Positions 26,730 to 35,007 of a DNA stretch of 64,000 nucleotides are shown in pieces (positions within the stretch are counted from its first letter, which is position 1; every line of letters begins with the position of its first letter). This DNA comes from Bacteroidaceae bacterium (lineage in GTDB: Bacteria > Bacteroidota > Bacteroidia > Bacteroidales > Bacteroidaceae), in the NCBI GenBank assembly GCA_017555875.1, contig JAFZFN010000035.1, positions 62,001 through 126,000 of the forward strand, written 5' to 3'. Below the pieces are notes generated by a model, which was given only the letters and a program-made list of their open reading frames with translations, did no database searches and had not been told where the DNA came from. The translations under genes were made by a program, and so were the position numbers.

Positions 26730-26820
26730 ATAACCTGAAATCGATGGGTGAAGAGACAAAAAACACCGATTTCATCGAGAAACCGACACTTTGAGTTGCG
26801 TAGCGAAGAAACGTGTTCGC

Positions 26821-26956
26821 CGCCTCGGAAAATTGCAAGTTGACTTGCATTTTCTCTCGGCTTGTCGTACCTTTAATCTGCTTTGCAGCTTGAAGGTGGC
26901 TGCGCCTCGGAAAATTGCAAGTTGACTTGCATTTTCTCTCGGCTTGTTGTACCTTT
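26821..26956 (+). repeat. 54-base direct repeat carrying a duplicated promoter
   Basis: 26821-26874 and 26903-26956 are identical except for one base (C/T at 26865/26947). Each copy has the dyad TGCAAGT-TG-ACTTGCA, a CTCGGCTTG spacer and a TACCTTT box. Only the second copy completes TACCTTTG; the first reads TACCTTTA. The repeat period is 82 bases. Confidence 0.9.
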
Positions 26957-26957
26957 G
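26926..26957 (+). promoter_or_regulatory. promoter of the flippase gene
   Basis: CTTG at 26926-26929 and TACCTTTG at 26950-26957, 20 bases apart; the -33 overlaps the dyad TGCAAGTTGACTTGCA, a possible operator. The ATG is 24 bases downstream. Confidence 0.75.
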
Positions 26958-26980
26958 CAAGAAACATCAAACACTTGCCC

Positions 26981-28465
26981 ATGGCCACAGGATTAAAATC
27001 ACTCGTAAAAGATACTGCCCTCTACGGCATCAGTAGCATCGTCGGACGATTCCTCAACTACCTGCTCGTGCCCCTATACACGATCAAGATCACCGCTGAG
27101 AGCGGCGGATACGGCGTGGTCACCAACGTCTATGCCTACACCGCCCTGCTGCTCACCCTGCTCACCTTCGGCATGGAGACTACGCTCTTCCGATTCAGTA
27201 CGAAAGAGGGCGAGGATGCCCGTAAGGTGTACGGCACGGTGCTGTGGATGGTGACCATCGTGGCCGTGACCTTTGCCGTGATGAGCCTCGTGATGAACGC
27301 TCCGCTCAGCGCATTGATGGGGTATGCAAGCCACCCTGAATATATCGCTTGCATGACGACGATTGTCTCTATCGACGCCATACAAAGCATCATGTTTGCC
27401 CACCTGAGACAACAGGGACGGGCGGTAAAGTTTGTGACGCTGAAGCTGTCCTTCATCGTGATGAGCATCGCGCTCAACCTCTTCATCTTCCTCGTCGCCC
27501 CCATCCTCCACGCCTCGCATCCCGAGTGGATGGCGTGGTATGACCCGCAATACAATGTGGGCTACATCTTCTTCGTCAACCTCATCTGCACGAGCCTCAT
27601 CACGCTGGGCCTCATCCCCGAGCTCAAGGGCTATGCCTACGGGATGGACCTCCGCCTCTGCCGCCGCATGCTGCGCTATGCCCTACCCATCCTCGTGCTA
27701 GGCATCGCGGGAATACTCAATCAGGTGGCCGACAAGATCACCTACCTCTTCATCATGCCTGGCGCCGAAGGCGAGGTGCAACTCGGCATCTATGGCGCCT
27801 GCACCAAGATAGCCATGATCATGGCCATGCTCCTGCAGGCATTCCGCTTTGCCTACGAGCCCTTCGTGTTCAACAAGAGTCAAGACAACGACAAGGACAC
27901 CATGTGTGCCATCACGATGAAGTACTTTGTCATCTTCACCCTGCTGGCCTTTCTCGTCGTGGTATTCTACATGGACATCTTCAAGCACCTCGTGGGACCC
28001 ACCTACTGGGAGGGGTTACGCGTGGTGCCCATCGTGATGATGGCCGAGATCTTCATGGGGGTCTACTTCAACCTCTCCTTCTGGTACAAGCTCGACGACA
28101 AGACCTACTGGGGCGCCATCATGTCCGTCATCGCCTGCGCGGTGCTGCTTGCCGTCAACATCATCTTCGTGCCTCGCTATGGCTACGTAGCCTGTGCATG
28201 GGGTGGCATTGCGGGCTACGGCACAGCCATGCTGCTCTCCTACTTCATCGGTCAGCACTATCACCCTATCGCCTACGACGTGAAGGGCATACTCACCTAC
28301 TTTGCCCTCGCCCTGGCCCTCTTCGGCATAGCCCAGATGCTCCCCATCGAGCACCCTTGGATGCGCATGGGAGCCAACACACTCCTGCTCGCCCTATACG
28401 TAGGCTACATCATCAAGCATGACTTGCCACTAAAGCGATTGCCGATCATTGGGAAGTGGTTTTAA
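26981..28465 (+). CDS. polysaccharide/oligosaccharide flippase (MATE/Wzx type)
   Basis: A 494-residue inner-membrane protein with about 14 hydrophobic helices and no signal peptide, matching the MVF/MATE superfamily of lipid-linked oligosaccharide flippases (LVKDTALYGISSIVGRFLNY at the N-terminus). It would move undecaprenyl-linked glycan units across the inner membrane for O-antigen or capsule. I start it at ATG 26981 because the -7 box ends at 26957; an upstream in-frame ATG at 26915 lies inside the promoter repeat. No glycosyltransferase gene is adjacent, so it acts with genes elsewhere. Confidence 0.87.
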   Translation: MATGLKSLVKDTALYGISSIVGRFLNYLLVPLYTIKITAESGGYGVVTNVYAYTALLLTLLTFGMETTLFRFSTKEGEDARKVYGTVLWMVTIVAVTFAVMSLVMNAPLSALMGYASHPEYIACMTTIVSIDAIQSIMFAHLRQQGRAVKFVTLKLSFIVMSIALNLFIFLVAPILHASHPEWMAWYDPQYNVGYIFFVNLICTSLITLGLIPELKGYAYGMDLRLCRRMLRYALPILVLGIAGILNQVADKITYLFIMPGAEGEVQLGIYGACTKIAMIMAMLLQAFRFAYEPFVFNKSQDNDKDTMCAITMKYFVIFTLLAFLVVVFYMDIFKHLVGPTYWEGLRVVPIVMMAEIFMGVYFNLSFWYKLDDKTYWGAIMSVIACAVLLAVNIIFVPRYGYVACAWGGIAGYGTAMLLSYFIGQHYHPIAYDVKGILTYFALALALFGIAQMLPIEHPWMRMGANTLLLALYVGYIIKHDLPLKRLPIIGKWF

Positions 28466-28490
28466 GGAGTTCTCAATCACTCCTTAATAA

Positions 28491-28522
28491 GAAAGGGCCG
28501 AACATGCGCGTTCAGCCCTTTC
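28491..28522. terminator. bidirectional terminator between convergent genes
   Basis: GAAAGGGC (28491-28498) pairs with GCCCTTTC (28515-28522), with further pairing CGAAC/GTTC inside. It separates the flippase gene from the convergent esterase gene. Confidence 0.75.
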
Positions 28523-28545
28523 ATTCGTTTTATACGGTCACATCC

Positions 28546-30642
28546 TCAGTCGGAATCCTTGCCGATGTTCACCTCAAAAGTGCTTGCAGGAAGGCCGTTA
28601 CTGTTGACAAGGTTTGCACGGGTGAATGGTTGCCATCCATAGCGGGCACGCGTCGGACGACTCACCTGCTTTGACTTCAGGATGATAGTGTTGCCCTTGA
28701 CAATAACCTTGTCGGCAGGATAATAGATGCCATGCTCGCCAGCGACCTCAAACGTACGCAGGGGCTGACCATCGCTCGACGTCATGCCCTCGGCATGGGC
28801 AAAGGTCAGGACGATGCCATTGCCCTCAGCATGAGCGCCCTGCACAGAAGGGCCCGAAGGTGTGAGGCGTGAGAAGCCATAGTCGTGGTGCAAAGCGATG
28901 CGTCCGAGGCGCTCACCTATAGGTCGCTTCTCGCGGGGATGTACGTCGAGGCTATCACCCTTATCGCTCGACACCGCCATCTCACAATGGGAAATCGCAT
29001 CGGCGAGCTGGCGCTGCACATCACGGAAATGGGGCCATGAGGGACGAGCGATGCTGGAGAGCTGTACGAAATGGAAAGGCATCTCCTCATCGTCCCACGC
29101 CTTACGCCAGCTACCTACGAGCGCCTCAAACTCTGTCTCGAAGAGCTCCACGTTGTGGGCATTGGACTCACCCTGATACCATATCACACCACGCAAGGGG
29201 AAGCCTGCCAAGGGGGCGATGCCCGTCTCATAGAGGAAGCAGGGCTCGTAGGGGTGGCGTTGCAAGGGATTCTTGCTCAGCTGGATATTATAGGCTCCGC
29301 GTCCGCGCACCCAGTCCTGCACACGGTCGTTGCGCTTCCAGTCGGTAAGGATATCAACCAACACGGGATGATGTTCGAGAGTGTGACGGTCGGTGAATGA
29401 CTCGATGGGAGCTCCGCCTACCGCATTGCAGATGAGACCCACGGGTACACCAAGCGAGTCGGCCAGCATAGCACCAAAGTGGTAGGCGATGGCAGAGAAT
29501 TGCGAAGCGTTTTGCTCCGTGATGGGTTGCCATGTCGTGGGCACATAATAGTCGAGCTTGTTGAGAGCCGCGAGCGAAGCGCTATCCCATGCCACAGCAT
29601 CGGTGTACACGCGAGGACGCATGTCGTAGAGGCGGAGGTTCTTGGTAGCGGCCTCGGCAATATGCTTCTGAGCATCGGTGGCTTGGCGCAGCATGAAGGC
29701 CATATTGGATTGACCCGAGCAGAGCCATACCTCGCCCACGAGGATGTCGGTGAGCGTGAGGGTGCTCTCGCCATCGGTCACGGTCAGGGTGAGTGACTTG
29801 TCGCTTGCCGCGAGGGGCTTGAAGGTGAGCTGCCAAGTGCCATCCTCGGCTACCGTGGTGCGCAGCTTCTCCTTGCCCAATCGGGCAGAGATCTTGCGGC
29901 CTGCATCGGCCGTGCCACGCAGAAGGAAGGGCTTGTCACGCTGGATGACCATGTGGTCGGTGTAGATGGCAGGGAGAGCCAAGCCTCCATAGTTGCCCGT
30001 CATGGCGGAGAACACCGTCTGAGCCAAGATCATAGCCCCCTCGGCATCGGGGTGCAACGCATCGGCAAAGAGGTCGGGGCGATGATAGAGCGGCTCATGC
30101 AAATCGATGAGATGAGCACCAGCGAGCAGGGCTACCTCCTCGATGGCTTGCTGTATCTGTGCATGCCAATCGCGAGTGCCCGACTTGAAGCGGCGATGCC
30201 CATGGAAGATGGGAGTCATGCGACACACCCAGACCTCGACATCGGGGTTCACCGCACGCAGAGAGTCTATCATGGCCAAGTAGTTGGGGATGAACTCATC
30301 GCGATAGTTGGGCCAGTTGCGCGGGTCGGTATCATTGAGGCCAAGGTGGATGATGGCCTTGTCGGGGGCAAAGGCCAATGCATCGCGCCATGCCTGTTGC
30401 TGGATGTAGGGGCGATGTCCACGATAGAGCAGCGTAGCTCCCGAGTGGCCAAAGTTACGCACCTCGTATCCCTCGCCCAGCATGGCGGCCAAGCGGGTGG
30501 GATAGGATGTCTGAGCTGGCGACTGATGGCCATAGCCATAGGTGACACTATTTCCTATGCAAGCCACGCGGATGGGCTCGGAGGCAAAGGCCACACAGAC
30601 GAAAAACAAAGAACAGAGGGTGAGAAAAAGCCTCCTCTTCAT
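28546..30642 (-). CDS. secreted double-domain SGNH esterase, sialate O-acetylesterase-like
   Basis: A 698-residue exported protein. Start MKRRLFLTLC at 30642 gives a normal signal peptide; an ATG at 30663 adds 7 residues. The first half is a GDSL/SGNH hydrolase: ACIGNSVTYGYG (block I Ser), HLGLNDTDPRNW (block III) and DALHPDAEG (catalytic Asp-His). The second half matches sialate O-acetylesterases: WLCSGQSNMAF, IWYQGESNA and LDVHPREKRPIGERLG. Two esterase domains in one chain occur in host-glycan O-acetylesterases of the NanS/EstA type in related gut and oral bacteria. No sialidase or nan genes are in the window, so the substrate, sialic acid or acetylated plant glycan, is open. Confidence 0.83.
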   Translation of the reverse strand: MKRRLFLTLCSLFFVCVAFASEPIRVACIGNSVTYGYGHQSPAQTSYPTRLAAMLGEGYEVRNFGHSGATLLYRGHRPYIQQQAWRDALAFAPDKAIIHLGLNDTDPRNWPNYRDEFIPNYLAMIDSLRAVNPDVEVWVCRMTPIFHGHRRFKSGTRDWHAQIQQAIEEVALLAGAHLIDLHEPLYHRPDLFADALHPDAEGAMILAQTVFSAMTGNYGGLALPAIYTDHMVIQRDKPFLLRGTADAGRKISARLGKEKLRTTVAEDGTWQLTFKPLAASDKSLTLTVTDGESTLTLTDILVGEVWLCSGQSNMAFMLRQATDAQKHIAEAATKNLRLYDMRPRVYTDAVAWDSASLAALNKLDYYVPTTWQPITEQNASQFSAIAYHFGAMLADSLGVPVGLICNAVGGAPIESFTDRHTLEHHPVLVDILTDWKRNDRVQDWVRGRGAYNIQLSKNPLQRHPYEPCFLYETGIAPLAGFPLRGVIWYQGESNAHNVELFETEFEALVGSWRKAWDDEEMPFHFVQLSSIARPSWPHFRDVQRQLADAISHCEMAVSSDKGDSLDVHPREKRPIGERLGRIALHHDYGFSRLTPSGPSVQGAHAEGNGIVLTFAHAEGMTSSDGQPLRTFEVAGEHGIYYPADKVIVKGNTIILKSKQVSRPTRARYGWQPFTRANLVNSNGLPASTFEVNIGKDSD

Positions 30643-30740
30643 GTGTGTTGTAATAGATGTCATAGCAGTAAAAATGAAAATAACGAGTTCTTGTTGATAA
30701 CAGAATGGTATTAGAGCGGAGAGGGTATCGCATCGTGGAG

Positions 30741-31679
30741 CTAGTACCCCTCACGATATTTCCCCTCCTCCTTGTCATCGAGCATACTCAAGTAGGAGGC
30801 ATAGCGCGACTGGCTTATGCGACACTCCTCGACGGCCTTGCGCACAGCGCAATGGGGCTCATGAGTGTGAGTGCAGTTGCCATAGCGACAATCAGCCGAG
30901 ATGGCAAAAATCTCGCGAAAATAGTGTCCAATCTCCTCCTCCTCCATGTCGAAGGTTCCAAATCCCTTGACGCCAGGCGTGTCGATAAGCCATCCTCCCT
31001 CTCCGAAGGGAAACATCTCGGAGAAGGTAGTGGTGTGCATGCCCGTATTGTGGCGCTCAGAAATCTCGCCCGTGCGCAAGCGAAGCTCGGGCAACAGCGC
31101 ATTGATGAGCGTGCTCTTGCCTACACCCGAATTGCCCGAGAGCAGGGTCGTCCTGCCTGAGAGAGCCTCGCGTACCTGGTCGAGCCCCTCATCATTGAGA
31201 GCCGACACACACGAGCAGTCATATCCGATGGTGCGATAAAGGTGCACAACGGCATCGAGATAGCGCCGCTCAGCCTCATCGTATCGGTCTACCTTATTGA
31301 ATACGATGTGTACGGGTATGCGATAGGCCTCGGCCGTCGCCAGGAACCTATCGATGAAGGTCGTGGATGTTTCGGGATAGTTGATGGTAACGATGAGCAG
31401 ACACATATCGACATTGGCTGCAAGGATGTGTGACTGCTTCGAGAGGTTCGAGGCGCGACGGATGATGTAGTTGCGACGCTCCTCGATGTCAGTGATATAG
31501 GCAATGCCGTCTGTGGGCTCAGTGAGCACAACCCTGTCGCCCACGGCCACAGGGTTGGTGCTACGTATGCCTTTGAGTCGGAAGTTACCCTTGATGCGGC
31601 AATCGATGAAGTTACCCTCATCGGTCTTCACGATGTACTGGCTTCCAGTATTCTTGATTACAAGTCCAAGCATGAGCAA
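30741..31679 (-). CDS. rsgA: ribosome small-subunit-dependent GTPase A
   Basis: Circularly permuted GTPase that checks late 30S subunit assembly. The 312-residue protein has an N-terminal OB-fold, G4 [10 protein letters not shown]5 CVSALND, G1 [18 protein letters not shown]3 [10 protein letters not shown] and a C-terminal zinc finger [14 protein letters not shown]. Order G4-G5-G1-G3 is the family hallmark. It lies upstream of the esterase gene in the same direction and 119 bases downstream of frr, with an A/T-rich repeat spacer between. Confidence 0.96.
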   Translation of the reverse strand: MLMLGLVIKNTGSQYIVKTDEGNFIDCRIKGNFRLKGIRSTNPVAVGDRVVLTEPTDGIAYITDIEERRNYIIRRASNLSKQSHILAANVDMCLLIVTINYPETSTTFIDRFLATAEAYRIPVHIVFNKVDRYDEAERRYLDAVVHLYRTIGYDCSCVSALNDEGLDQVREALSGRTTLLSGNSGVGKSTLINALLPELRLRTGEISERHNTGMHTTTFSEMFPFGEGGWLIDTPGVKGFGTFDMEEEEIGHYFREIFAISADCRYGNCTHTHEPHCAVRKAVEECRISQSRYASYLSMLDDKEEGKYREGY

Positions 31680-31798
31680 TTGAAAACTGAAAATTGAAAA
31701 CTAAAAATTGAAAATTCACCGTTCGCTCCGTGACGACGTCGTTGGCGAAGTAGTTTGCTGATAGTTTTCAATTTCCAATTTTCAATATTCAATTCATA
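31680..31798. repeat. A/T-rich spacer of inverted degenerate repeats
   Basis: Repeated GAAAACTGAAAATTGAAAAC-type units at 31680-31720 face TTTTCAATTTCCAATTTTCAA-type units at 31762-31795, so the spacer between frr and rsgA can form a long imperfect hairpin. Similar units occur in other spacers of the window. Confidence 0.75.
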
Positions 31799-32350
31799 TT
31801 ACACGGTCATGATTTCCTTCTCCTTTTCAGCGTAGAGGTCATCTACCTTCTTGATGTACTTGTCGTGGAGCTTCTGCAGCTTCTCCTCGCCATCCTTCTG
31901 CACATCCTCGGGCATACCATCCTTCACCGCCTTCTTGAGGGCATCGATGCAGTCGCGACGAGCATTGCGGATACTAATCTTGGCATGCTCGGCTACCTCC
32001 TTACACTGCTTGGCGAGCTGCTTACGGCGCTCCTCGGTGAGAGGGGGAATGCCGAGACGGATAATCTCACCATTATTCTCAGGCATAATGCCCACGGGAG
32101 AGTCGATGATTGCCTTCTCGATGACACGAATCATGTTCTTGTCCCAAGGCTTGATGGCGATGGTGCGAGCATCGGGAGTGGTCACTGATGCCACACCAGA
32201 GAGGGGCACCATAGTACCATATGAATCAACACGGATACCGTCGAGGATACGGGGGTTGGCTTTACCGGCACGGATGCGCGCGAGTTCGTCTTCAACGTGG
32301 AGGATGGCCATCTCCATCATCTCCTGAGCTTCATTCAAGTGTTCTTGCAT
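31799..32350 (-). CDS. frr: ribosome recycling factor
   Basis: Splits post-termination ribosomes with EF-G. The 183-residue protein has the two-domain RRF layout: helical [20 protein letters not shown], the signature [20 protein letters not shown], the beta domain [19 protein letters not shown] and the C-terminal helices [20 protein letters not shown]. Length is normal. Upstream on the minus strand a TACCTTTG box (32427-32434) with GTTG 20 bases before it is the likely promoter. Confidence 0.98.
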   Translation of the reverse strand: MQEHLNEAQEMMEMAILHVEDELARIRAGKANPRILDGIRVDSYGTMVPLSGVASVTTPDARTIAIKPWDKNMIRVIEKAIIDSPVGIMPENNGEIIRLGIPPLTEERRKQLAKQCKEVAEHAKISIRNARRDCIDALKKAVKDGMPEDVQKDGEEKLQKLHDKYIKKVDDLYAEKEKEIMTV

Positions 32351-32426
32351 AAAACGGATTATGTTTTTAGATTTATAATTTATGTCATGTCCTCGTCAAT
32401 GGTCACGCCGTAACCATTAACAGAGT

Positions 32427-32458
32427 CAAAGGTAAGCGGTTTTTTCGTTTTCTGCAAC
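32427..32458 (-). promoter_or_regulatory. promoter of frr
   Basis: Minus-strand GTTG (32455-32458) and TACCTTTG (32427-32434), 20 bases apart. Confidence 0.6.
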
Positions 32459-32539
32459 ACTTTGTCGGTATATATCTGCAAATATGGGCTATTTTCGTAT
32501 TTTTTTTGACATTTTGTCCCACTATTTCAGATAACTTAT

Positions 32540-32547
32540 TATCTTTG
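32540..32547 (+). promoter_or_regulatory. -7 box of the polyphosphate-polymerase locus
   Basis: TATCTTTG at 32540-32547, 16 bases before the ATG; the nearest TTTG (32513-32516) is 23 bases upstream, slightly far. Confidence 0.55.
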
Positions 32548-32563
32548 CACAATCTGAGATACT

Positions 32564-33325
32564 ATGGAAAGACATATCGTAGAATTGCTGGAACAACTCC
32601 CTTCCATCACACTGGCTGAGATGAAGGACATTAGGCTGATGAATCGAATTGACAAGAAATACTTGGCAACCATCAGCCAACTGGAGCAACTGCTCGTGAT
32701 GGCCCAAGGGAAATACATGGTGCAGGAGATAGAAGGCAAGCGATATAGCCGTTACCACACGATCTATCTTGACACTCCCGACGAAGAGATGTACACCATT
32801 CACCACAACGGACGACTTGTACGCCAAAAGGTACGCATACGCACCTACCTCGACTCGGGCGACACCTTCCTCGAGGTGAAGAACAAGAACAACCATGGGC
32901 GAACAAAGAAGAAACGCATCACGGTAAAAGGATTGCACACACTGCACGAAGACGATGGAGACCTACTGCTGGCCAAGCACTCTAAATACCTGCTCGCTGA
33001 CCTCGTCCCGAAGGTCGAGAACCGATTTGAGCGCATCACATTGGTCAACATGGACAAGACAGAGCGACTCACCATCGATTGCCATGTAAAGTTTCACCAT
33101 TTGGAGACCGACATACACGACACCTTCGACCGCTTGGTCATCATCGAGCTCAAGCGTGACGGCAATGTATACTCGCCCGTAAAGAAGATCTTGCGCGACT
33201 TGCGCATCAAGCCCTCGGGATTCAGCAAATATTGCATGGGGTCGGCACTCACTAAGCCAAGCCTCAAGCGCAACCGATTCAAACCGAGATTTGTAAAAAT
33301 AAACAAACTTTTAAATACTCACTAA
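32564..33325 (+). CDS. VTC domain polyphosphate polymerase
   Basis: A 253-residue protein with the VTC domain (Vtc4 catalytic tunnel), which makes polyphosphate from ATP. Basic and acidic tunnel residues are seen in LMNRIDKKYL, YHTIYLDTPDEEMY, RLVRQKVRIRTY, FLEVKNKNN, VIIELKRDG and FSKYCMG. No signal peptide or membrane segment is present, so the domain is cytoplasmic; the next gene, 4 bases on, encodes a membrane protein that could anchor it. VTC genes paired with DUF4956 genes are widespread in bacteria. CYTH-type phosphatases share the fold, but the sequence reads as VTC. Confidence 0.85.
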   Translation: MERHIVELLEQLPSITLAEMKDIRLMNRIDKKYLATISQLEQLLVMAQGKYMVQEIEGKRYSRYHTIYLDTPDEEMYTIHHNGRLVRQKVRIRTYLDSGDTFLEVKNKNNHGRTKKKRITVKGLHTLHEDDGDLLLAKHSKYLLADLVPKVENRFERITLVNMDKTERLTIDCHVKFHHLETDIHDTFDRLVIIELKRDGNVYSPVKKILRDLRIKPSGFSKYCMGSALTKPSLKRNRFKPRFVKINKLLNTH

Positions 33326-33329
33326 GACT

Positions 33330-34070
33330 ATGGTAAACCTATTAAGCATCATTGCAGCTGGAGCTAAGACAATCCTCATGGCAGCCGAGGAACTGGGCGC
33401 CGACGTACAGGCACCTACCGAGGCAGTAACCTCTGCACTATGGGCCGACTGGTACGGCTTGGCCGAGTTGCTCATCCGATTCGTCCTCAACACCGCGGTC
33501 ATCGCGCTCATCGTGAGAGTATTCTACTACCCCAAGAGCAAGCGACGCGACTATTTCTTCACCTTCACTCTCATCTCTATCAGCGTATTCCTGCTCATAT
33601 TCCTCATGGGAGGAGTGAAACTCAAGATAGGATTCGCACTAGGCCTATTTGCCATCTTCGGCATCATCCGCTATCGCACAGAGTCGGTCCCCATACGTGA
33701 GATGACCTATCTGTTTCTCATCATCGCCGTCAGTGCCATCAACGGATTGGCTACGAGCATCAGCTACATGGAGTTGCTGGCTACCAACCTGCTATTCATC
33801 ATCTCCATTTGGGCACTCGAGAGCAATCGCTGGGTAAAACATGTCGCTAGCAAACTCGTGATGTACGACAATATCAGTCTCATCACACCCGAGAACGAGC
33901 AAGCGCTCATCGAAGACCTCAAGAAACGCACAGGGCTAGACATCCTGCGCGTAGAAGTGGGGGCCATCGATTTCTCCAAGGACACCGCCATGGTAAAAGT
34001 TTACTATGAACCCCTAAGCAACGAAATCAATAGTGTCGACAACGTAGGTCGCTTGCCCAAGATGGGATGA
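33330..34070 (+). CDS. DUF4956 membrane protein
   Basis: A 246-residue protein with four hydrophobic segments (about residues 45-65, 75-95, 97-115 and 133-155) and a cytoplasmic C-terminal domain (residues 165-246, GLDILRVEVGAIDFSKDTAM). The central motif IGFALGLFAIFGIIRYRTES followed by PIREMTYLF is the DUF4956 signature. The family is usually encoded next to VTC polymerases and may form the membrane part of the same complex. Start 33330 is 4 bases after the VTC stop, so the genes are coupled. Confidence 0.87.
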   Translation: MVNLLSIIAAGAKTILMAAEELGADVQAPTEAVTSALWADWYGLAELLIRFVLNTAVIALIVRVFYYPKSKRRDYFFTFTLISISVFLLIFLMGGVKLKIGFALGLFAIFGIIRYRTESVPIREMTYLFLIIAVSAINGLATSISYMELLATNLLFIISIWALESNRWVKHVASKLVMYDNISLITPENEQALIEDLKKRTGLDILRVEVGAIDFSKDTAMVKVYYEPLSNEINSVDNVGRLPKMG

Positions 34071-34121
34071 TTTTTTTTCGAAAAATAATTCGGTTTTCAG
34101 AATCTTTTCAGAATTGGGCGC

Positions 34122-34129
34122 TACATTTG
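34122..34129 (+). promoter_or_regulatory. possible internal -7 box (TACATTTG)
   Basis: TACATTTG in the 85-base gap after the DUF4956 gene; TTTC at 34095-34098 is a weak -33. It could give the last two genes of the locus extra transcription. Confidence 0.45.
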
Positions 34130-34155
34130 CCGAGTAATTGCTTTAAATAAAAAAA

Positions 34156-34983
34156 ATGATGAAGAGAATTTTAGGTATAGGATGCCTGTTACTAACGGCT
34201 ACATTGGCCACAGCACAGAGTGACTTTGGCGTATGGACAAGCATTGAAGGATCCACAAAGCTTAACAAGAAGTGGGAGCTCTCGCTCGAAGGCGAATATC
34301 GCTCACAAGACATGTCCACCATGACTGAACGTGTGTCGGGTGCCATCAACCTATCATACAAGGACAAGAAGATCCCCTTCCTCAAGGCAGATGTGGGCTA
34401 CACCTTCATGTATATGAACTACCCAGGCGAGACAGCCATCAAGTACAAGACGGACGATGAGGGCAACTACGAATTCGACGCCAACGGAGAGTTCATACCC
34501 AAGCACATGAACGTGGATGCACCCTACTGGACAGCCCGCCACCGCGCCACGGCATCGCTCACGGGGTCATACAAATGGGGACGATTCAAGTTTGCGCTAC
34601 GCGAACGATACCAGTTCACATACCGCATGCCATCGCAATGCCATCGCGAGCGATACTACTACTTCTCTGGCTATGGTTTTGATTACGAGAACCCCGATAT
34701 GATCGTTGACGAGAAGACCGCCAAGAGCGACCACAAGCTACGCTCTCGACTGTCGGTGAGCTACGACATCAAGAAATGTTCCTTCGAGCCCTTTGCTGAG
34801 ATAGAACTATATAATGAGCTCGACAATGCCTTCGCCTACGACAAGGTGAGATATACATTAGGAACAGAATATAAAATCAATAAGGAGCACAAGCTGAAAC
34901 TCTATTATCGATACCAGGATTATGCCGACATCGACGAAGTCAGCGGTCACGTCTTGGGAATCGGCTATTCGTTCGATTTTTAA
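34156..34983 (+). CDS. DUF2490 outer-membrane protein
   Basis: A 275-residue exported beta-barrel. A signal peptide ends near TLATAQ (residue 21), and the mature protein opens SDFGVWTSIEGSTKLNKKWE, as in DUF2490 proteins. Amphipathic strands follow to the C-terminal Phe in LGIGYSFDF. The role is unknown. Its place between the VTC/DUF4956 pair and a beta-helix lipoprotein suggests a part in moving or displaying a product of this locus, which is inference only. Confidence 0.82.
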   Translation: MMKRILGIGCLLLTATLATAQSDFGVWTSIEGSTKLNKKWELSLEGEYRSQDMSTMTERVSGAINLSYKDKKIPFLKADVGYTFMYMNYPGETAIKYKTDDEGNYEFDANGEFIPKHMNVDAPYWTARHRATASLTGSYKWGRFKFALRERYQFTYRMPSQCHRERYYYFSGYGFDYENPDMIVDEKTAKSDHKLRSRLSVSYDIKKCSFEPFAEIELYNELDNAFAYDKVRYTLGTEYKINKEHKLKLYYRYQDYADIDEVSGHVLGIGYSFDF

Positions 34984-35007
34984 TCCTTTCAACAAAACCG
35001 ATTTTTC

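Noticed and set aside
26347..26733. A 128-codon open frame across the inverted-repeat element
   Set aside because: It begins and ends inside the two inverted repeats, its codons follow the A/T richness, and it has no recognisable domain or ribosome site.
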